Below, one piece after another: positions 16,204-24,676 of a DNA stretch of 44,199 bases (positions within the stretch are counted from its first letter, which is position 1; every line of letters starts with the position of its first letter). The notes beneath the pieces are model-generated. The model searched no databases and was not told where the DNA came from. It was given only the letters and a program-made list of their open reading frames with translations. Origin of the DNA: Myxosarcina sp. GI1 (GTDB lineage Bacteria > Cyanobacteriota > Cyanobacteriia > Cyanobacteriales > Xenococcaceae); the NCBI RefSeq assembly GCF_000756305.1, contig NZ_JRFE01000020.1, positions 3,002 through 47,200 on the forward strand, read 5' to 3'. A program made the translations under genes and the position numbers.

Positions 16204-16824
16204 ATGAAAACCAAAGTTTTGATTTTAGCTTCCAATTTACAGAGAACAACATCTTTAGGATTAAACCAGGAGATTCGTAACTTAAGCGAAATAATTAAAA
16301 GCTCGTCCGTTTGCTTTGAGATCGAAACTAGATTAGCCGTTCGCCCGCAAGATTTACAAACGGCACTACTAGAAGTAAAACCGAGAATCGTTCATTTTTG
16401 CGGACATGGAGAAGGAGAGCTAGGTTTAGTCTTAGAAAATAACTGGGGACAACTTTATTTAGCGAGTACAAATACTTTGGCAGATCTGTTTCGTCATTTT
16501 AGTCAGCAAATAGAGTGCGTCTTGCTTAATGCTTGTTACACTCAGGTGCAAGCCGAAGCAATTGCCAAACACATTAACTTTGTCGTAGGGATGCCACAGC
16601 CAATTTTAGACCGTAGCGCGATCGCTTTTAGTGCTGGGTTTTATAGTGCTTTGGGAGCAGGGAATCCTATTGGTAAAGCCTATGATTTTGGTCGCAACTG
16701 CATTCATTCAGAGTTTGGCGATTTATCTTCTTCACGTAAGTTAATAGCAGTCAAAGACAAGAAAGATATTATAGTTCCCCACCATTTAATCCCCAAACTT
16801 TTTACAAATCAGTCTAATATTTAG
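16204..16824 (+). CDS. Stand-alone CHAT-domain (caspase-like) protein
   Basis: A 206-residue protein consisting of essentially one CHAT domain, the caspase-fold peptidase family often paired with TPR or NACHT modules. The catalytic pair is visible: His68 in VHFCGHGEGEL and Cys111 in VLLNACYTQVQAEAIA. The following GMPQPILDRSAIAFSAGFY stretch is the usual CHAT segment after the cysteine. There is no TPR, membrane segment or fused sensor, so partners must provide regulation. The gene starts 39 bp after the FHA-reductase, with a hairpin in between, and is most likely the third gene of that operon. Protease activity is inferred from the intact dyad; the substrate is unknown. Confidence 0.88.
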   Translation: MKTKVLILASNLQRTTSLGLNQEIRNLSEIIKSSSVCFEIETRLAVRPQDLQTALLEVKPRIVHFCGHGEGELGLVLENNWGQLYLASTNTLADLFRHFSQQIECVLLNACYTQVQAEAIAKHINFVVGMPQPILDRSAIAFSAGFYSALGAGNPIGKAYDFGRNCIHSEFGDLSSSRKLIAVKDKKDIIVPHHLIPKLFTNQSNI

Positions 16825-17251
16825 AGTTTGCGATCGCTTTTTTAATCGATCGCGATAATTATGAGTTTTTCTATGAGTCTGACTACAAATTGTATGAGCT
16901 TGAGATACCAAGAGTAAAACTAATATTGAATCTAAGTAGCAGACAAAAGTGAAGATTGAGATAAGAGTAAAATTGTAAGCTGTTATCGCCCTTTTATATC
17001 TTGTCAGCTACTGATTCTGTACTCGTTTGCCTGGTGCGATTGCTTTTAAAACTGAGCGTTGCATGGTTGCTGGATAACTGGGAAACGGGTAGCAGGGAAG
17101 ACGAAGAAATTTCACGTCTTGTATAGCTATCCCTCAGACCTCCCATCCCCAAGTCAATCTAAACCATCTGATGATGATGCAACGTTCAAAATTGAAGGCT
17201 CTTACTACTTACAGATAATAAAACATGGGACTCATAGGACAAATAACAGAT
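16825..17251. other. Spacer before the receptor kinase gene
   Basis: 427 bp. Just after the CHAT stop, GCGATCG (16830-16836) and CGATCGC (16847-16853) can pair around a T-rich loop; as both are HIP1-type sequence this need not be a terminator. Three TATGAG hexamers lie at 16860, 16872 and 16893. A frame at 17059-17277 is open but has no protein-like features. The kinase promoter presumably lies here. Confidence 0.45.
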
Positions 17252-19624
17252 ATGGATACTCTATTTCGTTCGGGTGATATTTTAAACTCTCGCTATCGAG
17301 TTTTGCGTCAGTTGGGACACGGGGGATTTGGTCGTACGTATTTGGCAGAAGATATCAATCGCTTTGACGAACCCTGCGTTCTCAAACAGTTTGCACCTCA
17401 ACTACAAGGTTCTTTTGCACTTTCTAAAGCACAAGAACTATTCGAGCGCGAAGCAGGAGTTCTCTATCGTTTACAGCATCGGCAAATTCCTAGATTTCGT
17501 GAATTATTTCGCTACAAACACGAACATAAAGATTACTTGTTGTTGGTGCAAGACTATGTCGAAGGTCAAACCTATCACGAGCTTTTCAATCAATACGCCA
17601 GAGAAAGAAGAAAGTTGAGTGAAGCCGAAATAACCTGGTTACTCAGTCAAACTCTGCCTATTTTAGAATATATACATGCAATGGGAATGATTCATCGCGA
17701 TATTTCCCCTGACAACATAATTTTACGTAGCGTAGATAAACTGCCGATGCTAATTGATTTTGGCAGTATTAAAGAGGTAGAAAACAAAGCACAATTTCAA
17801 TTGATTAAGGCAATTAACTCTAATGATTCTCTATCTTTGATGGGAACGGTAATCGGCAAAAATGGATATGCTCCACCAGAACAGATAGAACGTGGCATTG
17901 TCTTCGCTCACAGCGATTTGTATGCTTTGGCTGCTACAGTAGTAGTGCTATTGACGGGTAAAGAACCACAACAGTTAATCGAACCCAATAGTTATCTCTG
18001 GTATTGGCAAGAGGAAGTTAATGTAAGTCCCAAACTTGAATCGATACTGACTACTATGCTGGCTCCCCAGCCTCGCGATCGCTTCGATAATGCTACTGAA
18101 GTTATCAAACGTCTTCAAAAAGCGTCAATCGTGCATTCTACGCCGCAAAGAACTCAAACGGTAGTGCCACAGCTTTCAAAAAATAAAACTAACAAAACTC
18201 GCTCTTTTAACTTTAAACTTTGGATGTTTGTTCCTTTAATAGCAGCTATTTTGTTGGGCAGCTTTTGGGGATTAAAAAACCGCGATTTAACTATTGCCTC
18301 TTCCGTTACCAATTCGCAAAGTTTTGTGCGGCAAAATTCCCAATTATCCAATCGTTTTAGTCAGGGAGAAAAGGTTTTAATTACTCAGGCAATAACACTC
18401 GAAAAAGAGTTAGCTGTCACTGCCTTCGAGCGAGGTAACTTCAAAAAAGCCACAGCTTTGTTTTCGGCATCTCTCGACACCTTACCTAACGATCCAGAAA
18501 CCCTCATTTATTTAAATAACGCTCGAATCGGCAATCAAAAAGCTTACAGTATTGCTGTTTCTGTACCTATTAGTAGCGATGTCAACGCCGCACAAGAAAT
18601 TCTTCGAGGTGTCGCTCAAGCGCAAAATTCAGTCAATCAAACGGGTGGAATTGCCAATATTCCTCTTGAAATTCAAATTATCGATGATGGTAACGACCCA
18701 GAGATAGCTCGACAGTTAGCCAAAATCCTAAGCCAAGATCTAAATATTTTAGGCGTAATCGGTCACTATGCCAGCGACGTAACTCTAGCCACTACCAAAA
18801 TTTATCAATCGGCTCGACTAGTAGCTATTTCACCTGTTAGCACTTCAGTCAAACTGTCCGAGCTCAGTCCCTATTTCTTTCGGACTGTACCTAGCGACTA
18901 CCTTGCTGCTAGATCTCTAGCAGAATATATGCTCGAAAAACTAAATCGAAAACAGGTAGCAGTATACTATACTTCTCAAAGTAACTATAGTGAATCTCTT
19001 AAATCGGAATTTATAACCGCCGTTGCTCTCAATGGCGGACGAGTAACACACACTTTTGACTTATCCGAAGCCAACTTTAGTGCGGCAAATAGCTTTAAAC
19101 AAGCTATGAACGGCGGAGCAGAAGTAATTATGTTAGCTGCCGACTCTGGTACTTTAGATAAAGCTCTACAGGTAGTTCAGGTTAATCGCAATCGGCTCGA
19201 TATGCTTGGTGGCGATGATATTTATACTCCTAAAACTTTGCAGGTTGCAGGAGCGAGGGGTGAAAACATGGTGCTGGCAATTCCCTGGCATATAAAAGCC
19301 GAACCAAATGCCAAGTTTGCTGTGGTTTCTAAAAAACTTTGGGGAGGAGAAGTCAACTGGCGCACCGCTATGGCTTATGATGCCACTCAGGCATTTATAA
19401 CTGCGATTGGCGATAGCATAGCCGAAGGCATCGCTCGCAGTCCCACACGTATTGGTATCCAAAAAGTACTTGCAAATCCTGATTTTTCTGCTTTGGGTGC
19501 CTGCGATCGAGTTCGCTTTTTACCTTCGGGCGATCGCCTTAAAGCAATTGAGTTGGTAAAAATTCAACCACAAGACAATAGTATTTTTAAATATGAATTT
19601 TTACCCATCGCTGCCAAACGTTAA
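17252..19624 (+). CDS. Membrane Ser/Thr protein kinase fused to an extracytoplasmic type I periplasmic-binding domain
   Basis: About 790 residues from ATG 17252 (MDTLFRSGDILNSRYRVL); an ATG nine codons earlier is possible. Residues 15-290 form a Hanks-type kinase: GHGGFGRTYLAED loop, Lys in VLKQF, HRDISPDNII catalytic loop, DFG in LIDFGSIKEV, and GYAPPEQ. One membrane helix follows at about residues 322-343 (FVPLIAAILLGSFWGL). Outside lies a TPR-like pair (AFERGNFKKATALFSASL), then about 330 residues of LivK-type substrate-binding fold (SVPISSDVNAAQEILRG, GVIGHYASDVTLAT, SPVSTSVKL). It looks like a receptor kinase sensing a small extracellular ligand, perhaps an amino acid. It follows an FHA-containing operon, the expected type of partner for a Thr kinase. 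Confidence 0.92.
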   Translation: MDTLFRSGDILNSRYRVLRQLGHGGFGRTYLAEDINRFDEPCVLKQFAPQLQGSFALSKAQELFEREAGVLYRLQHRQIPRFRELFRYKHEHKDYLLLVQDYVEGQTYHELFNQYARERRKLSEAEITWLLSQTLPILEYIHAMGMIHRDISPDNIILRSVDKLPMLIDFGSIKEVENKAQFQLIKAINSNDSLSLMGTVIGKNGYAPPEQIERGIVFAHSDLYALAATVVVLLTGKEPQQLIEPNSYLWYWQEEVNVSPKLESILTTMLAPQPRDRFDNATEVIKRLQKASIVHSTPQRTQTVVPQLSKNKTNKTRSFNFKLWMFVPLIAAILLGSFWGLKNRDLTIASSVTNSQSFVRQNSQLSNRFSQGEKVLITQAITLEKELAVTAFERGNFKKATALFSASLDTLPNDPETLIYLNNARIGNQKAYSIAVSVPISSDVNAAQEILRGVAQAQNSVNQTGGIANIPLEIQIIDDGNDPEIARQLAKILSQDLNILGVIGHYASDVTLATTKIYQSARLVAISPVSTSVKLSELSPYFFRTVPSDYLAARSLAEYMLEKLNRKQVAVYYTSQSNYSESLKSEFITAVALNGGRVTHTFDLSEANFSAANSFKQAMNGGAEVIMLAADSGTLDKALQVVQVNRNRLDMLGGDDIYTPKTLQVAGARGENMVLAIPWHIKAEPNAKFAVVSKKLWGGEVNWRTAMAYDATQAFITAIGDSIAEGIARSPTRIGIQKVLANPDFSALGACDRVRFLPSGDRLKAIELVKIQPQDNSIFKYEFLPIAAKR

Positions 19625-19799
19625 ACAATAAAGTGCTCAAACAGTATTTTTTCAACTCGAATATTAGTTTGATTAAATACCCAAAAATTTTTAAAATTTA
19701 GCTCATAACTCATATTAAAACTTATAAACAGGCGATCGTAACTCGGACGTATTGTCAAGCTTTATTGGTATAAAACAACAGAATAAGCCTTTAATCTCT

Positions 19800-21149
19800 A
19801 TGAATCTTAATTGTCTTTTCGAGGTGGTAGACCGCCAGTTAATCGAGACTCAAAATCGCCCTCTTAGTTCTACAGAAATTTTGATTTTGCAGGGAATTTG
19901 GAAATATCAAACCTACAATCAAATTGCTATGGAGGCAGGCTATAGTCCTGGTTATTTTACTACAGTTGTCGCTCCTGAATTGTATCAAAAGCTTTCCGAA
20001 CTTATCGGTCAACGAATAACCAAAAAAAACTGTCGGGCAATACTGGAGTCTTACGTTACTACCGAAGTAGCTTCAGAAACAAGTTCTATAAACAAAGACA
20101 CAGTAGAAGACTTACCAAATATCGATCGCGATAGTCCTGGCTATCCTAGTGGCTCAGTTCCCCTTGACTCTCCTTTTTACCTGGAACGCTTTCCACTTGA
20201 GGAACAGGTTTATCAAGAGATAAAAAAACCAGGAGCTTTGATTAGGATTAAAGCTCCTAAAGAAATGGGCAAAACCTCACTACTGTTAAGAACGCTTGAC
20301 TATGCCAGCCGTTTGGGATACCGTACCGTCAGCTTGAATTTAGAGCAAGTCGATCGAGCAATTTTAAGCGATTTAAATCAATTTTTGCGCTGGTTATGTG
20401 CTAATACTGCTCGCCTGCTTCAGTTTAAACCAAAACTAAATGATTATTGGGATGAGGATCTAGGCAGTAAAATCAGCTCTACTCTTTACTTTCAAGACTA
20501 TATATTAGAGTCAATAGACGCTCCTCTGGTTTTGGCATTAGATGAGGTTCATCAAATTTTCGAGTATCCTCAAGTAGCAAGAGATTTTCTGCCTTTGTTG
20601 CGTTCCTGGTACGAAGAAGCCAAAAGACTGCCTGTCTGGCAAAAGCTGCGTCTGATAGTGGTTCACTCGACTGAAATTTACGTTCCCCTGCAACTCAACC
20701 AGTCACCTTTTAATGTAGGATTACCAGTTCAGTTAGAGGACTTTAAGTTAGATGAAGTACGGCAGTTAGCCCGACGCTACGGACTTGACTGGACTGATGG
20801 GAAAAAAGCCAGACAATTAATGTCTATCATTGAGGGACATCCAGCCTTAGTAAACCTGGCTCTCTATCATTTGAGTCGCAATGAGATAACTCTGTCGCAA
20901 ATATTAGCAACCGACCCTGCTGCAATCGAAATTTATATTCATCACTTGCAACGCCACTGGGTGACTTTAGAACAACAGCCTACATTAGCACAGGCTCTCG
21001 ATTTGGTATTGAATGCCAACCAACCCGTTTCCTTAGCTCCAAGTCTGATTCACAAATTAAGCAGCATGGGTGTAATTAAGCAGTTGGGCAACCAGGCGAT
21101 CGCAGGTTGTGAATTGTATCGACGGTATTTTGTAGAAAAAAAACAGTAA
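19800..21149 (+). CDS. HTH plus AAA-like ATPase (AAA_35 type, vWA/MoxR-associated N-terminal HTH)
   Basis: A 449-residue protein from ATG 19800; an upstream TTG at 19752 adds 16 unconvincing residues. Residues about 15-80 resemble the N-terminal HTH of vWA-MoxR-associated proteins (LSSTEILILQGIWKYQTYNQ, then GYSPGYF). Residues about 115-400 are an AAA-like P-loop ATPase: Walker A is APKEMGKTSLLLR (near 151-163), Walker B LVLALDEVHQIF (near 242-253), followed by a sensor-like IVVHSTEIY. The C-terminus is a winged-helix-like stretch. Such ATPases are switches in cyanobacterial signalling and conflict systems, often fused to repeats; here there is no effector domain. It sits 175 bp after the receptor kinase, in the same direction, so it may be the ATPase switch of that locus. 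Confidence 0.82.
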   Translation: MNLNCLFEVVDRQLIETQNRPLSSTEILILQGIWKYQTYNQIAMEAGYSPGYFTTVVAPELYQKLSELIGQRITKKNCRAILESYVTTEVASETSSINKDTVEDLPNIDRDSPGYPSGSVPLDSPFYLERFPLEEQVYQEIKKPGALIRIKAPKEMGKTSLLLRTLDYASRLGYRTVSLNLEQVDRAILSDLNQFLRWLCANTARLLQFKPKLNDYWDEDLGSKISSTLYFQDYILESIDAPLVLALDEVHQIFEYPQVARDFLPLLRSWYEEAKRLPVWQKLRLIVVHSTEIYVPLQLNQSPFNVGLPVQLEDFKLDEVRQLARRYGLDWTDGKKARQLMSIIEGHPALVNLALYHLSRNEITLSQILATDPAAIEIYIHHLQRHWVTLEQQPTLAQALDLVLNANQPVSLAPSLIHKLSSMGVIKQLGNQAIAGCELYRRYFVEKKQ

Positions 21150-21390
21150 TTTTTATTTACTTGTTAACTTATCAATGAACAACGACCGCACTTTGAATAA
21201 AAAATTGTCCATTGGTGAAGAAAAATCAGAGAGGTTTACTTTTATAAATTTCAATTTAATGTTTAATAAATAGAAACATTTAGTTAAAAATATGATTAAT
21301 TTTAAAAGATCTGATTTATTTTTATTAATGTTTAATGGTATTTTTAAACAACAATAAAATAATTAAGTTCTAATATAAATCAATAATACT

Positions 21391-21693
21391 ATGTCAAAAT
21401 TTAGTTTGCCAGCGATCGCATTTTTAGTTTTATCTAACGCTGCTATGCCTGTTATGGCTAATGAAATTGCTCCTATCGATCTGACTTTTAAAGCTTATCA
21501 AGGTTACTTTATTGAAAATGGAATTCCCAGTGGTGGTAGTTTTGTTCAAAAAGCTCGCTTAGGGCAAATCGATGCCGAAACTTTAGTAAGAAGTGCGATC
21601 GAAAAACAAAGACTATCTCCAGAAACTATTAACGATAAAGTTTATCTTCAGAAAATTGATGCTGCCTTATTCAAACTCGAACGCCGAAGATAA
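21391..21693 (+). CDS. Small secreted protein of unknown function
   Basis: A 100-residue protein with a clear signal peptide: basic start, hydrophobic core (LPAIAFLVLSNAAMPVM) and an Ala-x-Ala-like site near MANEIA. The mature part is about 75 residues, begins APIDLTFKAYQGYFIENGIP and is rich in charged residues, ending KLERRR. I recall similar short secreted proteins in other cyanobacteria with the segment ENGIPS and a helix starting LVRSAI, but know no function. It is alone between AT-rich spacers, after the AAA-like gene and before the aminotransferase. Confidence 0.65.
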   Translation: MSKFSLPAIAFLVLSNAAMPVMANEIAPIDLTFKAYQGYFIENGIPSGGSFVQKARLGQIDAETLVRSAIEKQRLSPETINDKVYLQKIDAALFKLERRR

Positions 21694-21843
21694 ATAATAG
21701 AATAATGTTACTTTTTTTTGTTTATAAAAGAAGTTTTTTTATTTAATTGCGAGTCGGCGCGAATCTAATGCGCAATGGAATGAGTAGTTCATATAAGATA
21801 AGATAACTACCTGCCAATCGGAAATTTAGATTATTTACGACTC

Positions 21844-22992
21844 ATGGAAGACAAACACATGCTGATGATTCCTGGTCCTACTCCAGTACCAGAGAAAGTC
21901 TTACTCTCTTTAGCCAAACATCCTATCGGACACCGTAGCGGTGATTTTAGCAAAGTTATTGCCGAAATCAACCAGGGTTTAAAATGGCTGCATCAAACTA
22001 AAAATGAAGTTTTATCCCTTACCGTATCGGGTACGGGCGCGATGGAAGCAGGAATGATTAATTTCTTGTCTCCTGGCGATCGCGTTTTAGTAGGGGTTAA
22101 TGGTAAATTTGGCGATCGCTGGGCGCAAATCGCCGAAGCTTTTGGCATGAAAACCGAACGCATTAGCGCAGAATGGGGACAGCCTTTAGATACCGAAGAA
22201 TTTCGTACTAAATTAGAAGCCGATACTAATAAAGAAATTAAAGCGGTTATTATCACTCACTCTGAAACCTCTACAGGAGTTTTAAACGACCTCGAAACTA
22301 TCAACAAGCACGTTAAGGCACACGGCGAAGCGTTAATTATTGTCGATGCCGTTACTAGTTTGGGTGCATACAACATTCCCATCGATGATTGGGGTTTAGA
22401 TGTCGTGGCTTCTGGTTCGCAAAAAGGCTATATGATTCCTCCTGGATTGGGTTTCGTCTGCGTGAGCGATAAAGCCTGGGCGGCTTATGAAAATAGTAAA
22501 TACCCGCGTTTCTATATGGACTTGGGTAAATATAAAAAAGCCAATGCTAAAGACAGTTCGCCGTTTACCCCACCCGTCAACTTAATGTACGGTTTACAAA
22601 CCGCCTTACAGATGATGCAGCGTGAAGGTTTAGAAAACATTTTTGCTCGTCATCAGCGTTTGACTAAAGCCAGTCGCGCTGCTGCTAAGGCAATGGGATT
22701 AAAGCTATTTGCCCCCGACAACGCTGCTAGTACGGCAGTCACGGCGATCGAACCCGCTCCCATTGATGCCGAAAAAATTAGAGTTAATATCAGGAAAAAA
22801 TACGATATCGCTCTAGCAGGAGGACAAGACCATCTCAAAGGTAAAATTTTCCGTATCGGACACTTGGGTTTTGTCAGCGATCGCGACTTACTAACGGCTA
22901 TTTCCTGCCTAGAAGCAACTGTAATCGAATTGGGTGCAGATAACTTCGATCCCAAAGCTGGAGTCAAAGCAGCAGCAGCAGCATTAGCTTAA
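21844..22992 (+). CDS. PLP-dependent alanine/serine-glyoxylate aminotransferase family protein
   Basis: 382 residues, the usual length for class V aminotransferases of the AGT/SGT group. The N-terminal block MLMIPGPTPVPEKVLLSLA and GHRSGDF bind the substrate carboxylate. SGTGAMEAG contacts the cofactor phosphate, DAVTSLG carries the aspartate that pairs with the pyridine nitrogen, and the lysine in SGSQKGYMIPPGL is the PLP Schiff base. In cyanobacteria these enzymes convert glyoxylate to glycine in photorespiration; older annotations call the family soluble hydrogenase small subunit, which is misleading. The amino donor (alanine or serine) cannot be read from the sequence. It has its own terminator. 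Confidence 0.92.
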   Translation: MEDKHMLMIPGPTPVPEKVLLSLAKHPIGHRSGDFSKVIAEINQGLKWLHQTKNEVLSLTVSGTGAMEAGMINFLSPGDRVLVGVNGKFGDRWAQIAEAFGMKTERISAEWGQPLDTEEFRTKLEADTNKEIKAVIITHSETSTGVLNDLETINKHVKAHGEALIIVDAVTSLGAYNIPIDDWGLDVVASGSQKGYMIPPGLGFVCVSDKAWAAYENSKYPRFYMDLGKYKKANAKDSSPFTPPVNLMYGLQTALQMMQREGLENIFARHQRLTKASRAAAKAMGLKLFAPDNAASTAVTAIEPAPIDAEKIRVNIRKKYDIALAGGQDHLKGKIFRIGHLGFVSDRDLLTAISCLEATVIELGADNFDPKAGVKAAAAALA

Positions 22993-23009
22993 GTTGTTAA
23001 ATTGATTGC

Positions 23010-23041
23010 GGGGCATTGGTTACAATGCTCCTCTGTTTTTT
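23010..23041 (+). terminator. Intrinsic terminator after the aminotransferase gene
   Basis: GGGGCATTG (23010-23018), loop GTTA, CAATGCTCC (23023-23031): a 9 bp stem with one G-U pair, followed by TCTGTTTTTT. It lies 17 bp after the stop. Confidence 0.88.
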
Positions 23042-23187
23042 ATTTGAGTTTTTAACAAATAAGTTTAAATCTATTTTGCCAGTCAATATTCGAGCGATCG
23101 CCTTAAAAATCGAACTCTATATAGATGTTTTTGGTACGTTTGTCGCCTATTTTTGTAGATATACTGCGAGAAAATAACGATTGCCAA

Positions 23188-23601
23188 ATGAAAACGACTG
23201 ATACAATCAAACAGATAGCCACACTAAAAAAAATTCGCCGTCTTGCTCGTTTGTTGGATACGGCAATCGGTATTCCTGGTACTAAGTTTCGTATTGGTCT
23301 AGATCCAATTTTAGGTTTGATTCCTGGTGGCGGAGACTTGATTACCGCCGCTTTTTCTCTCTATCTTCTCTTTTTAGCAACTCGTTTTGGTTTACCTGGA
23401 GAGAAAATCAACAAAATGCTCTGGAATATTGGTTTAGAAGCTTTGGTTGGTACTGTTCCTTTGTTTGGCGATATATTTGATGCCTACTTTAAATCTAATA
23501 TCCGTAACCTGGAAATTTTAGAAAGTCATCTGCATCAAGTAAATCCAGAATTGGAAGAACTGGCTAAAACTGAAGTTGCTAGTACCGCTTCGCTTAAGTA
23601 A
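23188..23601 (+). CDS. DUF4112 membrane-associated protein
   Basis: 137 residues from ATG 23188 (MKTTDTIKQIATLKKIRRLA); a further upstream ATG at 23125 adds 21 residues unlike the family. The DUF4112 signature is clear: LARLLDTAIGIPGTKFRIG, then LDPILGLIPGGGDLITAAFS, then GTVPLFGDIFDAYFKSNIRN. A hydrophobic segment follows the first GGGD block (SLYLLFLATRFGL), and the family is thought to sit in or on the membrane. Function is unknown. The stop is immediately followed by a heptamer repeat. It converges on the gene at 23736. Confidence 0.85.
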   Translation: MKTTDTIKQIATLKKIRRLARLLDTAIGIPGTKFRIGLDPILGLIPGGGDLITAAFSLYLLFLATRFGLPGEKINKMLWNIGLEALVGTVPLFGDIFDAYFKSNIRNLEILESHLHQVNPELEELAKTEVASTASLK

Positions 23602-23629
23602 AGTAGCGAGTAGCAAGTGGCAAGTAGCA
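23602..23629. repeat. Degenerate heptamer tandem repeat (AGTAGCR)4
   Basis: Four adjoining units, AGTAGCG, AGTAGCA, AGTGGCA, AGTAGCA. Read on the other strand this is the TACTCGC family found at 7623-7660. It begins directly after the DUF4112 stop codon. Confidence 0.85.
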
Positions 23630-23735
23630 AGCAATACGCACTTGGATTAAGACACTTATTACCTATTACTTTTTTTTTAAGCCTAGAGACTTTCTTAGTC
23701 AGAGCCAAACAACGAATAGACGGATAGCCGCAGTT

Positions 23736-24530
23736 TTATGCCGATCGCTTGTTCAATAACTGCAACTCTCCTAGCACTCCTGGTACGGTCGATCGCAATG
23801 CCTGATGTACGGCTTCCATCTTGACTAAGTCTGGCTGGTGTGTCCATTCGCACATAAAAAATTTTTTGACTTCAATAGATAGCACGCAGGCAGAACGAGG
23901 AAAATGGGCATGAACCCATTGGGAAAAATGCCCCCCAGTAAACTTAATGTTTTCTCGAACATCTAATTGTCTGCCGAGAAAGTCAAAGCGGCGCATATCG
24001 TTAATAAAACCTTCAACTACAGGTTGCCAGTATTCTCGGTTGAGACTTCCAGTCCCTAAATTAATTTCTGGGTTGTATAGCTCGTCTGCGGCAGGAGCGT
24101 CATGTCCTTGACGATAGTGATTGTAGGTATGTAGATCGTAAATTACAAAGCGTCCGTAGCGTTGCTCTAGTTTTCGACAAATTTTTCCTACAGTATCATA
24201 AAAAGCATCGTACTCTGCTAGAGAACGTTTGATTACATCCTGGGGGGGTTGCTGTTGCCAAACCTCTAACCCCCAGGCATCTTCAGGTTTGAGATAAATA
24301 GCCCGCTCGCGAGGGCGATTGAGATCCAATTCAAAGCGCGATCTCAAAACAACCAGTCGCGTTTCGGCAATATCCGTCCAGGCAGCCGTAAAAGGATCTT
24401 CTTCTCGTTTGCGCTGTTCCCAATCGAGTGCCAATAATTCGTCTACTTCAGGGCGTACTCGATGTCCGTCGTGGAGTGCTACGGCAACGAATGGCTGTTG
24501 TCCCTCGGTCAATTTCCAAAGCTGTGGCAT
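23736..24530 (-). CDS. N-formylglutamate amidohydrolase family protein
   Basis: 264 residues with the fold and motifs of the FGase (HutG-like) family: VALHDGHRVRPEVDELL near the N-terminus, SRFELDLNRPRERAIYL with the conserved Asn-Arg pair, YDLHTYNH where the Asp-x-His probably binds metal, and a late block NIKFTGGHFSQWVHAHF and LSIEVKKFF. The family hydrolyses N-formyl or related amide bonds. The formylglutamate pathway is not visible in the window, so substrate is open; a role in peptide or amino-acid derivative degradation is equally possible. It converges on DUF4112 and lies 146 bp downstream of the sensor kinase on the same strand. Confidence 0.82.
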   Translation of the reverse strand: MPQLWKLTEGQQPFVAVALHDGHRVRPEVDELLALDWEQRKREEDPFTAAWTDIAETRLVVLRSRFELDLNRPRERAIYLKPEDAWGLEVWQQQPPQDVIKRSLAEYDAFYDTVGKICRKLEQRYGRFVIYDLHTYNHYRQGHDAPAADELYNPEINLGTGSLNREYWQPVVEGFINDMRRFDFLGRQLDVRENIKFTGGHFSQWVHAHFPRSACVLSIEVKKFFMCEWTHQPDLVKMEAVHQALRSTVPGVLGELQLLNKRSA

Positions 24531-24676
24531 ATTCCCTATCTGCTGATGTAAAGTAGAAAAACTGGCGATCGCTTATTAAATTACCCAGATAAGCAAAAAA
24601 TATCTGTTAGACATAAACATCAACAGACTAAAAAATTTGTTAAACAGTGACCAAAAGCATCGTAAACAGTGATTTG

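Noticed and set aside
17059-17277. 72-residue frame before the kinase gene
   Set aside because: Overlaps the kinase start in another frame, lacks a ribosome site and has no protein-like pattern.
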